DNA of 64,000 nucleotides from JBDHXE01 sp035445085 (GTDB taxonomy: Bacteria; Bacteroidota; Ignavibacteria; Kapaibacteriales; UBA2268): NCBI GenBank assembly GCA_035445085.1, contig DAOMQA010000006.1, forward strand, positions 1 through 64,000, in the 5' to 3' direction. Position 1 is the first letter of the stretch; each line of letters starts with the position of its first letter. The position numbers and the translations under genes were made by a program. The notes below the pieces were generated by a model. The model was not told the DNA's origin, did no database searches, and worked only from the letters and a program-made list of their open reading frames with translations. This document shows positions 16,801-26,802 of the stretch, in pieces.

Positions 16801-18282
16801 ATGGAACGATTTAAAAACTATATTAATGGGGAGTGGGTAAAAGCAAATACTGACTCTTATTTTCAAAATGTATCACCCGCTAATAATGACGATATAATTG
16901 GCGAATTCCCAGATTCAGATTTGGTAGACGTTAATAATGCTGTAAAAATAGCTAAGGAAGCTTTTAAAAAGTGGAAACTAATGCCTGCACCTAAGCGTGG
17001 CGATATACTTCGAAAAGCAGGTGATATTTTTACAAGACGTAAACAAGAATTAGCTCGCATAATGACAAGAGAAATGGGCAAACCTACTTTTGAAACTGAA
17101 GGCGATGTGCAAGAAGCAATTGATACTGCATATTATGCAGCAGCAGAGACAAGAAGATTGTTTGGGCAAACTGCACCGTCAGAGCTAAATAATAAAATGA
17201 ATATGACTTTTAGAGTTCCTATTGGTGTTTGTGGTATCATTACAGCATGGAATTTCCCTGTTGCTGTTCCTTCTTGGAAAATATTGCCAGCATTAGCAGC
17301 TGGTAACACTGTGGTATATAAGCCTTCAGAGGAGGCCCCTCACTCTGGAGTGATTTTTGCGGAAATATTAGAAGAAGCGGGCTTACCAAAGGGCGTATTT
17401 AATGTTATTTTTGGTAAAGAAATAACAGGCAGTGCTATGGTTAATCACCCTGATATAAACTTAGTTGGCTTTACAGGTTCTACAGAAGTTGGGAAAAAGA
17501 TAGCCGAAATATGTGGAAGAACTAATAAAAAATGCTCCTTAGAAATGGGAGGCAAAAATGCACAAATTATTTTAAATGATGCAAACTTAGAATTAGCAGT
17601 CGAAGGGGCGCTTTGGGGTGCTTTTGGCACAACTGGGCAGCGATGTACTGCAACCTCACGTTTAATCATAGAAAAAGGTATTTACGAAGAAGTTATAAAT
17701 ATCTTAAAAAATAGAGCTGAACAATTGATATTAGGCGATGGTCTAAAAGCTGACACTCAAGTTGGACCGCTAATTCATCATCAATCTCTTCAAAATTGTG
17801 AAAATTTTGTCAAAATAGCAGTGGAAGAAGGCGGTAAATTAATTTGTGGTGGTAAACGAGCAACTACAGGTAACTTACTCAAAGGTTCATTTTTTGAGCC
17901 TACAATTATCGCAGATGTTACAAAAGATATGACGATATTTAATGAAGAAGTGTTCGGACCAGTTCTGAGTATTAGTAAAGCAGAAAACTATGATGATGCT
18001 ATTGAATTGCAAAACCATTGTAAGTACGGATTATCATCGTCGTTATATACTCGTAATGTAAATTATGCCTTTAGAGCTATACGCGATATAGAAGCAGGAA
18101 TTACTTATATTAATGCACCAACAATTGGCGCTGAAGCTCATATGCCTTTTGGTGGGATAAAAGGGACAGGTAATGGTCATCGTGAAGGAGGTTGGACTGT
18201 ATTTGATATATTTACTGAATGGAAAACTGTATATGTGGATTTTTCAGACCAACTACAAAGAGCACAAATAGATAACTATTAA
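16801..18282 (+). CDS. NAD(P)-dependent aldehyde dehydrogenase
   Basis: The 493 residues span the whole aldehyde dehydrogenase superfamily fold. The protein oxidises an aldehyde to an acid through a thiohemiacetal on cysteine. Visible features are the coenzyme-binding ITAWNFPVAVPSWKILPALA, the Rossmann glycine motif GFTGSTEVGKK, the general-base glutamate in LEMGGKNAQII and the catalytic cysteine in GTTGQRCTATSRL. The C-terminal FGGIKGTGNGHREGG is also typical. It resembles the ALDH7/aminoadipate-semialdehyde-like branch, but the substrate cannot be fixed from this. It stands alone with a long upstream region and a terminator-like hairpin behind it. Confidence 0.93.
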   Translation: MERFKNYINGEWVKANTDSYFQNVSPANNDDIIGEFPDSDLVDVNNAVKIAKEAFKKWKLMPAPKRGDILRKAGDIFTRRKQELARIMTREMGKPTFETEGDVQEAIDTAYYAAAETRRLFGQTAPSELNNKMNMTFRVPIGVCGIITAWNFPVAVPSWKILPALAAGNTVVYKPSEEAPHSGVIFAEILEEAGLPKGVFNVIFGKEITGSAMVNHPDINLVGFTGSTEVGKKIAEICGRTNKKCSLEMGGKNAQIILNDANLELAVEGALWGAFGTTGQRCTATSRLIIEKGIYEEVINILKNRAEQLILGDGLKADTQVGPLIHHQSLQNCENFVKIAVEEGGKLICGGKRATTGNLLKGSFFEPTIIADVTKDMTIFNEEVFGPVLSISKAENYDDAIELQNHCKYGLSSSLYTRNVNYAFRAIRDIEAGITYINAPTIGAEAHMPFGGIKGTGNGHREGGWTVFDIFTEWKTVYVDFSDQLQRAQIDNY

Positions 18283-18707
18283 TAAAACATTCTTTACTTA
18301 AAAACAAAAAAATGGGGTTGTCCTTTTGTAGCACCCTCATTTTTTTTGTTTATATGAATAAACTTAACTTGTGAAATTATAATCAGAACTTCAACTTAAG
18401 GGCCCATCACACCTATCAAATACTTGCGACAAATTAACACCAAAGACTAAAATTGCAACCGTAATTGATAGCTCAAACTGCCAGTAGATATGATAGAGCT
18501 TGAAGTATTTTTGTCATAAGGAATTTTTAACTCTTTATTGATGAAAAAGCTAACGAAAAACATCAATATGCCGTCGTTTAATAAGTGCTAATATTGCAAG
18601 AGTATAGCTTACGACTATCTAAGTAATTGAAATTTGAGATAAAATTAAGGGCTTGCACAATATTGATGCAAGCCCTCGAAAACAAGTAATGTAATAAATA
18701 ATTAATA
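18283..18707. other. Intergenic region with two hairpins
   Basis: This 425-bp space holds a plus-strand terminator-like element at about 18310-18350 (an imperfect AATGGGG/CCCTCATT stem then eight T) behind the aldehyde dehydrogenase gene. It also holds a strong minus-strand terminator near 18650-18676. I see no convincing ORF or RNA gene in the middle; it could be a decayed gene. Confidence 0.6.
18645..18680 (-). terminator. Intrinsic terminator of the 1,319-residue protein gene
   Basis: The ten-base arms AGGGCTTGCA and its partner TGCAAGCCCT enclose a short A/T loop. On the minus strand the arms are followed by TTAATTTTATC. The gene at 18708 ends just upstream. Confidence 0.75.
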
Positions 18708-21700
18708 TTATCTACTAATTATAAATTCTCCACTTATATATTCTTTATCATTATAAATTTTAACAAAGTAAACGCCATTAGAGTATTCTTTAGTATTAAT
18801 ATTAATAATATTCTTACCGATATTAAGGTTGTTTAGATTTTCTCTAAGTAATATTCTACCACTCATATCCATTATTTCTAATTTAATATTATGAGTACTT
18901 TGTAAATTAAACTCAATGTTTGCAGAATTAACGGCAGGGTTTGGGCTAGTAGCAAAATTAGTATTAATAGTATTATCTTCTATATCTAAAATAGGGTCTG
19001 TGATAAACGACCATACTTGCGACCAATTAGACTGACCATTACTCATATTAGCAATAACTCTCCAGAAATATTCAGTATTAGGCTCTACAATAAAGTCATT
19101 AATGGAGTATTGATTTTGAACAATATTGTCCTGGCTACTTACTAAATTAGAAAAATCTTTATTGTTAGACACTTGAATATTATAGCTTTCTGCCTCACCG
19201 AAGCTAGACCATTGAAACTTTATCGGTAATTTAACATTTTCAGCACCATTCTTAGGGGCTATCAATGAAGGAGAATTGCCTGATGTAGAGAATTTCCAAA
19301 CCTCTGACCATTCGCCATAACCATCTTGATTAACTCCTCTAACTCGCCAGAATAATTTAGTTTTGTTAGGCAGTTCATTGATTAAAGTGCTAAAATTACT
19401 TATAGTGTCTTGAGAATAGTATAAATCTTCAAAAATACTATCGCGTGCAATTTGTAAGTGATATTGGGTAGCTCCTGGTAGTGAGAACCATAAGAAAGTA
19501 AGGTCTGTTGGCAAATCTAAGCTATTGTTTGCAGGAGAGCGTAAACCTACTCTATTCAAAGTAGTTTTAAATGAAAAAGTAGACGACCAAACGCCAATAT
19601 TAGAATCATTCTCTACTCTTGCACGCCAATAATATTCAGAAAAATAATTTAATCCACTAACAGCTAATTGCGTTAAATCCAATAGATTATTTGTATCTTT
19701 CACTATCTTAATGAAATTTGAATCAGATGCTACTTGTAGATGATAATTATTAACGTACTCATGTTTAGACCAAACTAAATTAACAGGTATTTTATTATTA
19801 ACCTTTTTATTTTCTGGACTTATCAAGGCTAAAGGAGAATAAGCAGTTTTAAATTTCCAAGTTAATGAAAATACACTTTGACCTTCTTGGTTTACAGAAG
19901 CTACCTTCCACCAATAATATTTATCATATTCTAAACCTGTAATGTTATATGAAGTATCTTGAGCATCATATTCTTTAATGTTTATTGTAAAGTTAGCATC
20001 TTCAGCAATAATTAGCTTGTATGAATTGGCGTCAATAGCAGGGTGCCAAGTCATTTGTAAGTCAATATTATTGCCGTTTGAATTGTTCGTTGGGCTTGCT
20101 AATAGGGGAGGCCCAAGCACTGTTTTAAAGTTCCAATAATTGGACCAATAGCTGCTTGTAAATTTATTTTTAGCTCTTACCTTCCAATAATATGTTGTCA
20201 AACCTTCCAACAACGGTACTGAAATTGTAGTATCAGCATAATCATATTTTTGAAATATAGTATCCTTAAAATCCGATGATTTAGAAAGGATAACATCGTA
20301 TTTATTAGCATCACTAACAGAAAACCATTCAAGTTTAGTGAGAACAGGTATACCTAAAGCGTTGCTATCAGGTGATTTAAGCTTTGGAGCACCAATTTTA
20401 GATACAAATGTTCTTGTAGTAGTCCAATCACTAAGAGCAGCGTGATTTTTAGACCTTACTCGCCAATAGTACTTAGTATAAGGTTCAAAATTACTTTGAA
20501 CAAAGTAGTTTGTATCCGATGTAGTAACAAATTCAAATTTAAAAATAAAATCTTCATCAGTAGATATTTGTATCTGATAAAGTTCCGCTTCCTCTGTTGA
20601 TTTCCAATTTAATTCTACTTGGTTAGGAACATCTTGTTCTTTGTCTTTTAGGTTTACTATTTCAGGAATTTTCATCGTTGCTGGAGCTACTGATTTAATT
20701 AACTCTCCCGAAGCAGTAGTAAAATATACATCACCATCATCATCTGATGCGATTGAGGTTAAAATATCTGAATTATAACTATTGTTTAATACCTTAAAAG
20801 ATTTTCCAGTATCTAAAGAGCGGTAGCTCAAGTTGATATAGGCAAAATTATTTGGTAATTGATAATTACCACAACCATATATGACACCATTTCTATCAAC
20901 GTGAACTAAATAATTATAGCTTAAGAAGAGGGAAATTAAATCAAATTTACTATACGAAGTATTTGCCCATATACCAAAATATGTAGCTGCAAAGACTCTG
21001 CCACTCTTATCTATAGTTATATCTAATATTTCATTGGAATTACCACCCAATGGGTCAGATAGTTTCCAATTGGCACCGTTATCCCTAGTATAGTAAAAGG
21101 CATTTTGTAAACCTATATAAACCGTGTTATCTAAAGTAATCCCAATCTTTTTAGGCGTTTGTTTTATTTTAGATAAGTCCATAGTTACATTGTTCCAACT
21201 TGTGCCGCCGTCGCTACTATTTACCACTAATTTAGTAACAATTGGCTCAGAGGGAGGATTTGGCTCTGTTGAATGGACTGCAGTTAACCATATATACCCA
21301 TTTGGAGCAATTTCTACGTCTGATACCACAGTGTCTTTAAATTTTATCATTGACCATGTTTTTCCAGCATCAAGAGATCGATGAATCCCACTGTTAGAAG
21401 CAGCGTATAAGGCTCCAGATGAATCTCTTGCTATAGAATTGATTGCAAAGCCAAGGCTTGCTGTATTATTCCAAGTTTTACCATCGTCGCTGCTTAGATT
21501 TATACTACCGTTATCATCGAACATTAATAAATTACCTTTTCCTAAGATAAATAATTTTGGATTGAGTGGTTTAATAATATCATCTAATTGTTTCCATTGT
21601 TCACCAAATGTTTCAGTATATTGAGGTTGCATTGCGTTAGCAAAAGCCCAATTATTTCCTTTTTTATCATTTAAAAGCTCGTTTATACCAGTACCTCTTA

Positions 21701-22625
21701 TGTTTGTAGGTATCCAGGAAAAGTCTTCTACATCGTCGTAATAAAATATACCACCATACCTTGTTCCAAATATGATTTGATTCTTTTTATTTAGTGACAT
21801 CGTAGTAACGTTCAAGTCGGGTAAGGACGATTTTGTATCTGTATAGGGTCTTGTCATAAAAGTATCTAATTCAGTCCAAGTTAGTCCGTCGTTACCAGAA
21901 TTAAAAATACCCCTACCGTTGGTTGCAGCGTAAATTAATCCGTTGTTATCCCTGACAAATTGGTTTATAAAATAATTTTTTAATCCAGTGTTTTGTATTT
22001 TCCAAGTTCTACCTGTATCTCGGCTTGCATAAATCCCGCCCCCTTGAGTTCCCGCAATGATAAACCCATTGTTTGAGTAAGTGAGTGCACTAATATCGCG
22101 GTAATATAATCCTTGAATGGATTGATTCCAAGTTTTACCATCGTCTTTAGAAATATAGACACCGCCGCCATAAGTTCCAAGGATTAACCAATTATTTGAA
22201 TGTCGGATAAGTGTTCTCACATTCTTGTGGTTTAGTCCAGAGTTAGATTCTTTCCAATTTTTAGCTCTATCTTCAGAAATATATATACCTCCACCCATTG
22301 TAGAAACAACGATATTGCCATTTTCAGCTTCCACAATACTTGTTATGTATAAATTACTTAGTCCTACATTCTGCTCTAACCAAGTTTTGCCAAAATTAGA
22401 AGATTTGTATATACCTTTACCCCATATACCTGCATAGATATAATCGTACGAATCATAATAGCTTGTTTTGACTATATTAGAATTTGGCGTCTTTAGTGTT
22501 CCAAAAAATTCAGGGTCATCATGTAAATCCCAAACTTCGGGTTGGCTCATAGAAGTAAAAGGGAGGAGGAACACAAATAATAATAAAGCGAAAAGGTACT
22601 TTAATTTTGGTAAGGATTTTACCAT
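18708..22625 (-). CDS. Large secreted beta-propeller/FnIII protein with T9SS sorting domain
   Basis: I start the protein at ATG 22625 (GGAG about eight bases upstream), which begins a signal peptide, MVKSLPKLKYLFALLLFVFL; the frame is open 14 codons further. It then has about 630 residues of repeated BNR/Ycf48-like propeller blades, such as SSNFGKTWLEQNVGLSN and DDGKTWN. Six fibronectin-type-III-like repeats of about 90 residues follow, each with a YYWRVRAKN-like signature. The C-terminus (last about 85 residues) is a type IX secretion type A sorting domain, with PNPAVNSANIEF, LEIMDMSGRIL and GVYFVKIYNDKEYISGEFII. It should be exported by T9SS to the cell surface. BNR-like motifs do not imply sialidase activity; adhesion or surface binding is the likely role. 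Confidence 0.85.
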   Translation of the reverse strand: MVKSLPKLKYLFALLLFVFLLPFTSMSQPEVWDLHDDPEFFGTLKTPNSNIVKTSYYDSYDYIYAGIWGKGIYKSSNFGKTWLEQNVGLSNLYITSIVEAENGNIVVSTMGGGIYISEDRAKNWKESNSGLNHKNVRTLIRHSNNWLILGTYGGGVYISKDDGKTWNQSIQGLYYRDISALTYSNNGFIIAGTQGGGIYASRDTGRTWKIQNTGLKNYFINQFVRDNNGLIYAATNGRGIFNSGNDGLTWTELDTFMTRPYTDTKSSLPDLNVTTMSLNKKNQIIFGTRYGGIFYYDDVEDFSWIPTNIRGTGINELLNDKKGNNWAFANAMQPQYTETFGEQWKQLDDIIKPLNPKLFILGKGNLLMFDDNGSINLSSDDGKTWNNTASLGFAINSIARDSSGALYAASNSGIHRSLDAGKTWSMIKFKDTVVSDVEIAPNGYIWLTAVHSTEPNPPSEPIVTKLVVNSSDGGTSWNNVTMDLSKIKQTPKKIGITLDNTVYIGLQNAFYYTRDNGANWKLSDPLGGNSNEILDITIDKSGRVFAATYFGIWANTSYSKFDLISLFLSYNYLVHVDRNGVIYGCGNYQLPNNFAYINLSYRSLDTGKSFKVLNNSYNSDILTSIASDDDGDVYFTTASGELIKSVAPATMKIPEIVNLKDKEQDVPNQVELNWKSTEEAELYQIQISTDEDFIFKFEFVTTSDTNYFVQSNFEPYTKYYWRVRSKNHAALSDWTTTRTFVSKIGAPKLKSPDSNALGIPVLTKLEWFSVSDANKYDVILSKSSDFKDTIFQKYDYADTTISVPLLEGLTTYYWKVRAKNKFTSSYWSNYWNFKTVLGPPLLASPTNNSNGNNIDLQMTWHPAIDANSYKLIIAEDANFTINIKEYDAQDTSYNITGLEYDKYYWWKVASVNQEGQSVFSLTWKFKTAYSPLALISPENKKVNNKIPVNLVWSKHEYVNNYHLQVASDSNFIKIVKDTNNLLDLTQLAVSGLNYFSEYYWRARVENDSNIGVWSSTFSFKTTLNRVGLRSPANNSLDLPTDLTFLWFSLPGATQYHLQIARDSIFEDLYYSQDTISNFSTLINELPNKTKLFWRVRGVNQDGYGEWSEVWKFSTSGNSPSLIAPKNGAENVKLPIKFQWSSFGEAESYNIQVSNNKDFSNLVSSQDNIVQNQYSINDFIVEPNTEYFWRVIANMSNGQSNWSQVWSFITDPILDIEDNTINTNFATSPNPAVNSANIEFNLQSTHNIKLEIMDMSGRILLRENLNNLNIGKNIININTKEYSNGVYFVKIYNDKEYISGEFIISR

Positions 22626-22667
22626 TAAATTACTCCAAATTAAATTATTAAACTTATTATATAACAA

Positions 22668-22962
22668 AATTAATGAAAAAAGGTTACAGTTTCTAAAAAA
22701 ATATTCAAGAATATCTATTAATATATCTATAACATCAAATCTAACAAAAATATATTTACGATTAGAATTATATTAAATTCAATTTATAGTTTAGGCAATT
22801 TAACTTATAATTATTAACAAATCATTGTTGGATATATATTGGAAATATTGAGGAAATATTGTCATCTAAATTTCAAGCTATAAATAAATTAATAGCCCTA
22901 AACGATAATTTAGGGCTATTAAGGTAATGATTTAATACTTAAATATTATATTTATAATATTC
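22668..22962. other. Intergenic region with L28 terminator
   Basis: About 295 bp between the large secreted protein gene and rpmB. Apart from the terminator at 22891-22920 and the presumed promoter of the secreted protein gene, it is featureless A/T-rich DNA. Confidence 0.6.
22891..22920 (-). terminator. Intrinsic terminator of rpmB
   Basis: AATAGCCCTAAA at 22891-22902 pairs with TTTAGGGCTATT at 22909-22920 through twelve bases with a short CGATAA loop. The minus strand continues into an A/T-rich tail. It follows the rpmB stop by about 40 bp. Confidence 0.8.
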
Positions 22963-23193
22963 TTATTGAATTTTTAAAGAATTATCTTTTAACATTTTAT
23001 AAAGACCTTTCTTGTCCATTGTTTTAAATGCTTTAGCAGTTGCTTTTACAACTACCCAACTTTCTAATTCAGGCACCCAAACTTTCTTTTTTTGTAAATT
23101 TGGCAAAAAACGTCTTTTAGTTTTATTATTTGCATGTGATACATTATTACCTACTAAAGGTCCTACACCTGTTAATTCGCATCTTTTAGACAT
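22963..23193 (-). CDS. rpmB: 50S ribosomal protein L28
   Basis: The 76 residues read as a complete bacterial L28: MSKRCELTGVGPLVGNNVSH at the start, then KTKRRFLPNLQKKKVWVPE and KATAKAFKTMDKKGL. It is a structural protein of the large ribosomal subunit. No L28 zinc cysteine pair is present beyond Cys5, so it is the zinc-free type. A strong GAGGAT ribosome site precedes the ATG. It is a single-gene unit with its own terminator, and rpmG is not beside it. Confidence 0.96.
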   Translation of the reverse strand: MSKRCELTGVGPLVGNNVSHANNKTKRRFLPNLQKKKVWVPELESWVVVKATAKAFKTMDKKGLYKMLKDNSLKIQ

Positions 23194-23271
23194 AATATCC
23201 TCTTTATTTTCATTTTCTCTACAAAATACAAAAATAATACTTTTTCGTGATTTTAAAAAATTATTTATAAA

Positions 23272-24474
23272 TTATTTGCTATTATTGCTTATAATTTCAT
23301 TATAAATGTTGAATATTTTAATTACACTTTGTTGCCATTGGAAATTTGCACTTATATAAAGTCTTGCGTTGATAGAAGATTTCTGCCACAAAATTTCATC
23401 GTCCATCAATTCAATAATCTTGTTTGCAAATTCTATTGGATTATCAATTTTAAATAAACCATTATCTTCATTTGCGCTAATACCCTCTGCTGCTATTGTT
23501 GTTGCAACAACTGGTATTTCCATCGCCATAGCCTCTAAGATTTTTATCCTAATCCCTGCACCTACAAATAATGGGTTTATATATATACCTGCTCTATTTA
23601 AATATGGTACAACGCTCTCTACAAAGCCAATCGGATTCACATCTTTGCGGGGGTATTTTTTTAAACTATCGGGTAACTCTTTTCCTAATAATGTTAAAAA
23701 AGCGTTTGGTTTTCGTTGTTTAATGTAAGGTAGTACCTTTTCAATAAACCAAATAAGCCCATCTACATTATGTACCCAATTGTATGTCGTTGCTATAATT
23801 ATCTCGTTTTTATTTCTGCTTACTGTTTGCGGTTTCCATTTAATTAAATCAACTCCTGCACTGGCTACTACAATTTTATTGTGTAAATTAAGCTCTAATA
23901 AATATTTATAATCAACCTCTGTGATGGGTAATAGCACATCAAATTTTTTAAGAATATTTTCTTCCCAAAATTGTAGTAAGCGAGCTTGTCTTTTAATATA
24001 TATCTTAGGAAAAATAGATTTTAGTTCATTAGCATACCGCTCCCAAATTTTCCATTCTATATTATGTAATCGCAATGAGATCGGTTTCCCAGTTTTTTCT
24101 TTGATATAAATTGCTAATTCTGCCATAGCTGTATGGTCGGCATGAATTATATCAAAACTAATATTAGCAATAATTTCATCAATTTGAGATATAATGCTGT
24201 TATTAAAGTGCTTACGAAGATAAAGCGGTTTTCTATCGAAGATAGAGTTGATCAAACGAAGCTTTGTATTTTTAATCGAATGTTCAATAAAAATTATCTT
24301 ACCGTATTGCTCTGCTTCATCAATATATTGCTGTTCAATATCCGTACTTTTATAACACAGAAAAGTAATTTCTGCACCTAATTTAGATAATTCTCTATAT
24401 ATCGATGCGATACCAATTTTACCACCATCAGTTTCAGGAAATGGAAATTGTTGTGATAATTGTAATATCTTCAC
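23272..24474 (-). CDS. Glycosyltransferase family 1/4 (GT-B fold)
   Basis: The 400-residue protein has two Rossmann-like halves of a GT-B glycosyltransferase. The N-terminal glycine-rich acceptor side reads LSQQFPFPETDGGKIGIASI. The C-terminal donor side reads YINPLFVGAGIRIKILEAMA followed by EIPVVATTIAAEGI, which is the conserved EX7E-like nucleotide-sugar region. It most likely adds a sugar to a cell-surface polysaccharide or glycolipid from an NDP-sugar. The start ATG overlaps the stop of the next gene upstream by four bases, so these two transferases form a coupled pair. Sugar specificity is unknown. Confidence 0.9.
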   Translation of the reverse strand: MKILQLSQQFPFPETDGGKIGIASIYRELSKLGAEITFLCYKSTDIEQQYIDEAEQYGKIIFIEHSIKNTKLRLINSIFDRKPLYLRKHFNNSIISQIDEIIANISFDIIHADHTAMAELAIYIKEKTGKPISLRLHNIEWKIWERYANELKSIFPKIYIKRQARLLQFWEENILKKFDVLLPITEVDYKYLLELNLHNKIVVASAGVDLIKWKPQTVSRNKNEIIIATTYNWVHNVDGLIWFIEKVLPYIKQRKPNAFLTLLGKELPDSLKKYPRKDVNPIGFVESVVPYLNRAGIYINPLFVGAGIRIKILEAMAMEIPVVATTIAAEGISANEDNGLFKIDNPIEFANKIIELMDDEILWQKSSINARLYISANFQWQQSVIKIFNIYNEIISNNSK

Positions 24475-25409
24475 TTCTTCTTAATAAATAGTTTCTTTAA
24501 AATATTTGAATAATATAGTATTTGTGTTTTGATAGGATTGACCCCTAAAGTAATTTTTGGTATCATTTCCTTTGGAACAACTTGTCTTTCTTCACGGAAA
24601 GTACCAAAAGCAACTGATAGCATTCCAAAAAATCCTTCAAATAAAGCAGAAACCGCTAATCTCTTTATAAAAATACCCTCTATCATTTGCACATTGACAT
24701 AAAATATAGTTCTAAATAGTGCATTCCAAAATGGGAAATACTTCCATTGATATCTTATGTATTGTTTTGATATTTTCACCCATCGTACGGGCTGATTTCT
24801 ATTGCCTAACGAAGCATAATGTAAAGTTCTTATATTGGGAAAGTATCTGACACCAAAGCCATTAATAATTGCTCTTGTACAAAAGTCTAATTCTTCAAAT
24901 CCAAATTCCCAAAATCCACCAATTTTATCATAGACTCTCCTCCTTATTCCAGCGCCAGTCCCTGGAAAAACAATAGTAGGGTAGCCTTTTTCAGGTATAT
25001 TTACTTTATCCACCTTAATTGGATGCCATTCCCAAATTAAACTATTGCGTCTAACTTCAATATCTTCAGTACATATAATATCAATATCGTCATTTTTACT
25101 AAAAATGTCTGCAACTTTAGCAAAGGCGTTTATATCCTCTGGGTTAGAGTCATCGTCAGTTCTCCATATAATATCACCATCAGACATTTCTATACCAATA
25201 TTAATTGCTCTTATATCAAAATTATCTGGTAACCATAAGTACTTCATACTTGGGAATAATTGAGGTATTCGTTCTTTTGTACCGTCATTGCTACCATTAT
25301 CAACAACTATAATTTCTTTATTATCCCATGATTGTTGATTATATGCCTCAATAGTCTTAATTAAGTCTGGTAACCTATTTCTTGTTATGATTATTACACT
25401 AAACTTCAT
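24471..25409 (-). CDS. Glycosyltransferase family 2
   Basis: The 312 residues begin with the GT-A nucleotide-binding strand FSVIIITRNRLPDLIKTI and contain EIIVVDNGSNDGTKE. The DxD-like metal site is in IIWRTDDDSNPED near residue 100, followed by the acceptor-side GFEELDFCTRAIINGFG. This matches inverting GT2 enzymes that extend surface glycans. The C-terminal 70 residues may contain a membrane-associating hydrophobic stretch (NALFRTIFYVNVQMI). It is the first gene of a two-gene unit with the GT-B enzyme. A TACTTTTG sequence at 25425-25432 (minus strand) could be a -7 element of its promoter. Confidence 0.9.
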   Translation of the reverse strand: MKFSVIIITRNRLPDLIKTIEAYNQQSWDNKEIIVVDNGSNDGTKERIPQLFPSMKYLWLPDNFDIRAINIGIEMSDGDIIWRTDDDSNPEDINAFAKVADIFSKNDDIDIICTEDIEVRRNSLIWEWHPIKVDKVNIPEKGYPTIVFPGTGAGIRRRVYDKIGGFWEFGFEELDFCTRAIINGFGVRYFPNIRTLHYASLGNRNQPVRWVKISKQYIRYQWKYFPFWNALFRTIFYVNVQMIEGIFIKRLAVSALFEGFFGMLSVAFGTFREERQVVPKEMIPKITLGVNPIKTQILYYSNILKKLFIKKK

Positions 25410-25558
25410 ATAACTCGAAAATCACAAAAGTAAGGAAATATATTATTATAAAAAATTTAGAATATTTTTAAATTATTTGTTCAAGTCCCAAAAAACTATT
25501 AGTTTTAAATATGAATGAGTTACAATAATTTAAAATCTTTATTGAAATAGGATTAATA

Positions 25559-26071
25559 ATGAAAATAGGTTTGTTTTTTGGTACTAATACAGGAAATACC
25601 GAAATAATTGCAGAAAAATTATCTGAAGAATTAGTAAAAAATGGATTTGAAGTTGATTTAAATGATATGGCATCTTCCTCTGTTGAGGACTTTAACGAAT
25701 ACACTACTATGATTATAGCTGTACCTACTTGGAATGACGGCGAAATGCAAGATGACTGGGATGCAGTTTATAAAGAATATAAAGTATATGATTTCTCTGG
25801 GAAGAAAGTCGCTTTTGTTGGACTTGGAGACCAAGATGGCTATCCTGATAACTTTTTAGATGCTATCGGTACTCTTGGCAAACCAGTATTAGCTAATGGT
25901 GGAGAAATATTTGGTTATTGGCCACTAGACGGATATGAATTTAGTACATCTGTTTGTATCGCTGATAACGGAAAGTTGTATGGACTTGGGATAGATGAAG
26001 ATAACCAAGAACATTTAACTGATGAAAGAATCAAAGCTTGGGTCGCTCAAATTAAGCAAGAATTAGCATAA
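25559..26071 (+). CDS. fldA: Flavodoxin (long-chain)
   Basis: This is an FMN-binding electron carrier of 170 residues, the long-chain type. The phosphate loop GTNTGNTE lies at residues 8-15. The isoalloxazine-binding loops are PTWNDGEMQDDWDA near 59 and GLGDQDGYPDNFLDAIGTL near 92. The 120-140 insert typical of the long chain is present (GYWPLDGYEFSTSVC). It would carry electrons to low-potential enzymes, often under iron limitation. It is encoded on its own with a short spacer to the GNAT gene. Confidence 0.95.
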   Translation: MKIGLFFGTNTGNTEIIAEKLSEELVKNGFEVDLNDMASSSVEDFNEYTTMIIAVPTWNDGEMQDDWDAVYKEYKVYDFSGKKVAFVGLGDQDGYPDNFLDAIGTLGKPVLANGGEIFGYWPLDGYEFSTSVCIADNGKLYGLGIDEDNQEHLTDERIKAWVAQIKQELA

Positions 26072-26115
26072 TACATTAAGAGTTGCTACCTTGTAAAATT
26101 GCTAAATAAAAAAAT

Positions 26116-26649
26116 ATGAATAATAGTCTAACAATAAGGCAAGAGACAGGGGAAGATTATATAGAAGTTTTTGAAGTCAACCAACTTGCATTCGCAAATG
26201 ATAACGAAGCAAGACTGGTTGACTCTCTAAGAAATAATACACAAGTCTTTGTCCCTGAACTTTCAATTGTTGCAAGTATACATAATAAAATAGTTGGGCA
26301 TATTTTATTATCTAAAGTAAGAATTAAGGATAACAGAGAGAATTATCATATAAGTTTAAGCCTTGCACCAATGGCTGTAAAGCCTGAATTCCAAAAACAA
26401 GGGATAGGTGGGCAGTTAATAAGGAGAGGTTTAGAAATTGCTAAGCATTTAAAATTTAAATCTGTACTTGTATTAGGACATGAACACTACTACCCAAAAT
26501 TCGGCTTTGAACCTGCCGAAAAATGGAATATCAAAACACCGTTCGACGTTCCATCAAATTTATTTATGGCGATAGAGTTAGAGCCAGATGGGCTAAAAGG
26601 CGTTTCTGGGGTGGTCATATACCCAAAGGAATTTGATGAAATCTGTTAA
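26116..26649 (+). CDS. GNAT family N-acetyltransferase
   Basis: The 177-residue protein shows the GNAT acetyl-CoA site: SLAPMAVKPEFQKQGIGGQL, where Q-G-I-G-G is the pyrophosphate-binding motif A. The following VLVLGHEHYYPKFGFEPAEKW is the hallmark of YhbS-like acetyltransferases. The acceptor is unknown. It lies 44 bp after flavodoxin on the same strand and may be co-transcribed, and a strong hairpin follows within about 100 bp. Confidence 0.88.
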   Translation: MNNSLTIRQETGEDYIEVFEVNQLAFANDNEARLVDSLRNNTQVFVPELSIVASIHNKIVGHILLSKVRIKDNRENYHISLSLAPMAVKPEFQKQGIGGQLIRRGLEIAKHLKFKSVLVLGHEHYYPKFGFEPAEKWNIKTPFDVPSNLFMAIELEPDGLKGVSGVVIYPKEFDEIC

Positions 26650-26744
26650 AGACAAGATTTTGTACTGCTACTTTATAAAATTACTATTCGCCATTATAAT
26701 ATCTACTATCAATTAAATATTGCAAAACATATTGGCAAAAATAA

Positions 26745-26780
26745 AAGGAGGCTTTATCGCTTGCTTGATAAAGCCTCCTT
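26745..26780. terminator. Bidirectional intrinsic terminator
   Basis: AAGGAGGCTTTATC at 26745-26758 pairs with GATAAAGCCTCCTT at 26767-26780, giving a perfect 14-base stem with an eight-base loop and A/T-rich flanks. It serves the plus-strand GNAT unit and the minus-strand large protein gene. Confidence 0.85.
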
Positions 26781-26802
26781 GCTACATTAGATTAGAAAAT
26801 AT

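Noticed and set aside
18708..22625. Sialidase function from BNR-like blades
   Set aside because: Asp-box-like blades are common in propeller adhesins and no sialidase catalytic arginine triad or aspartate was identified.
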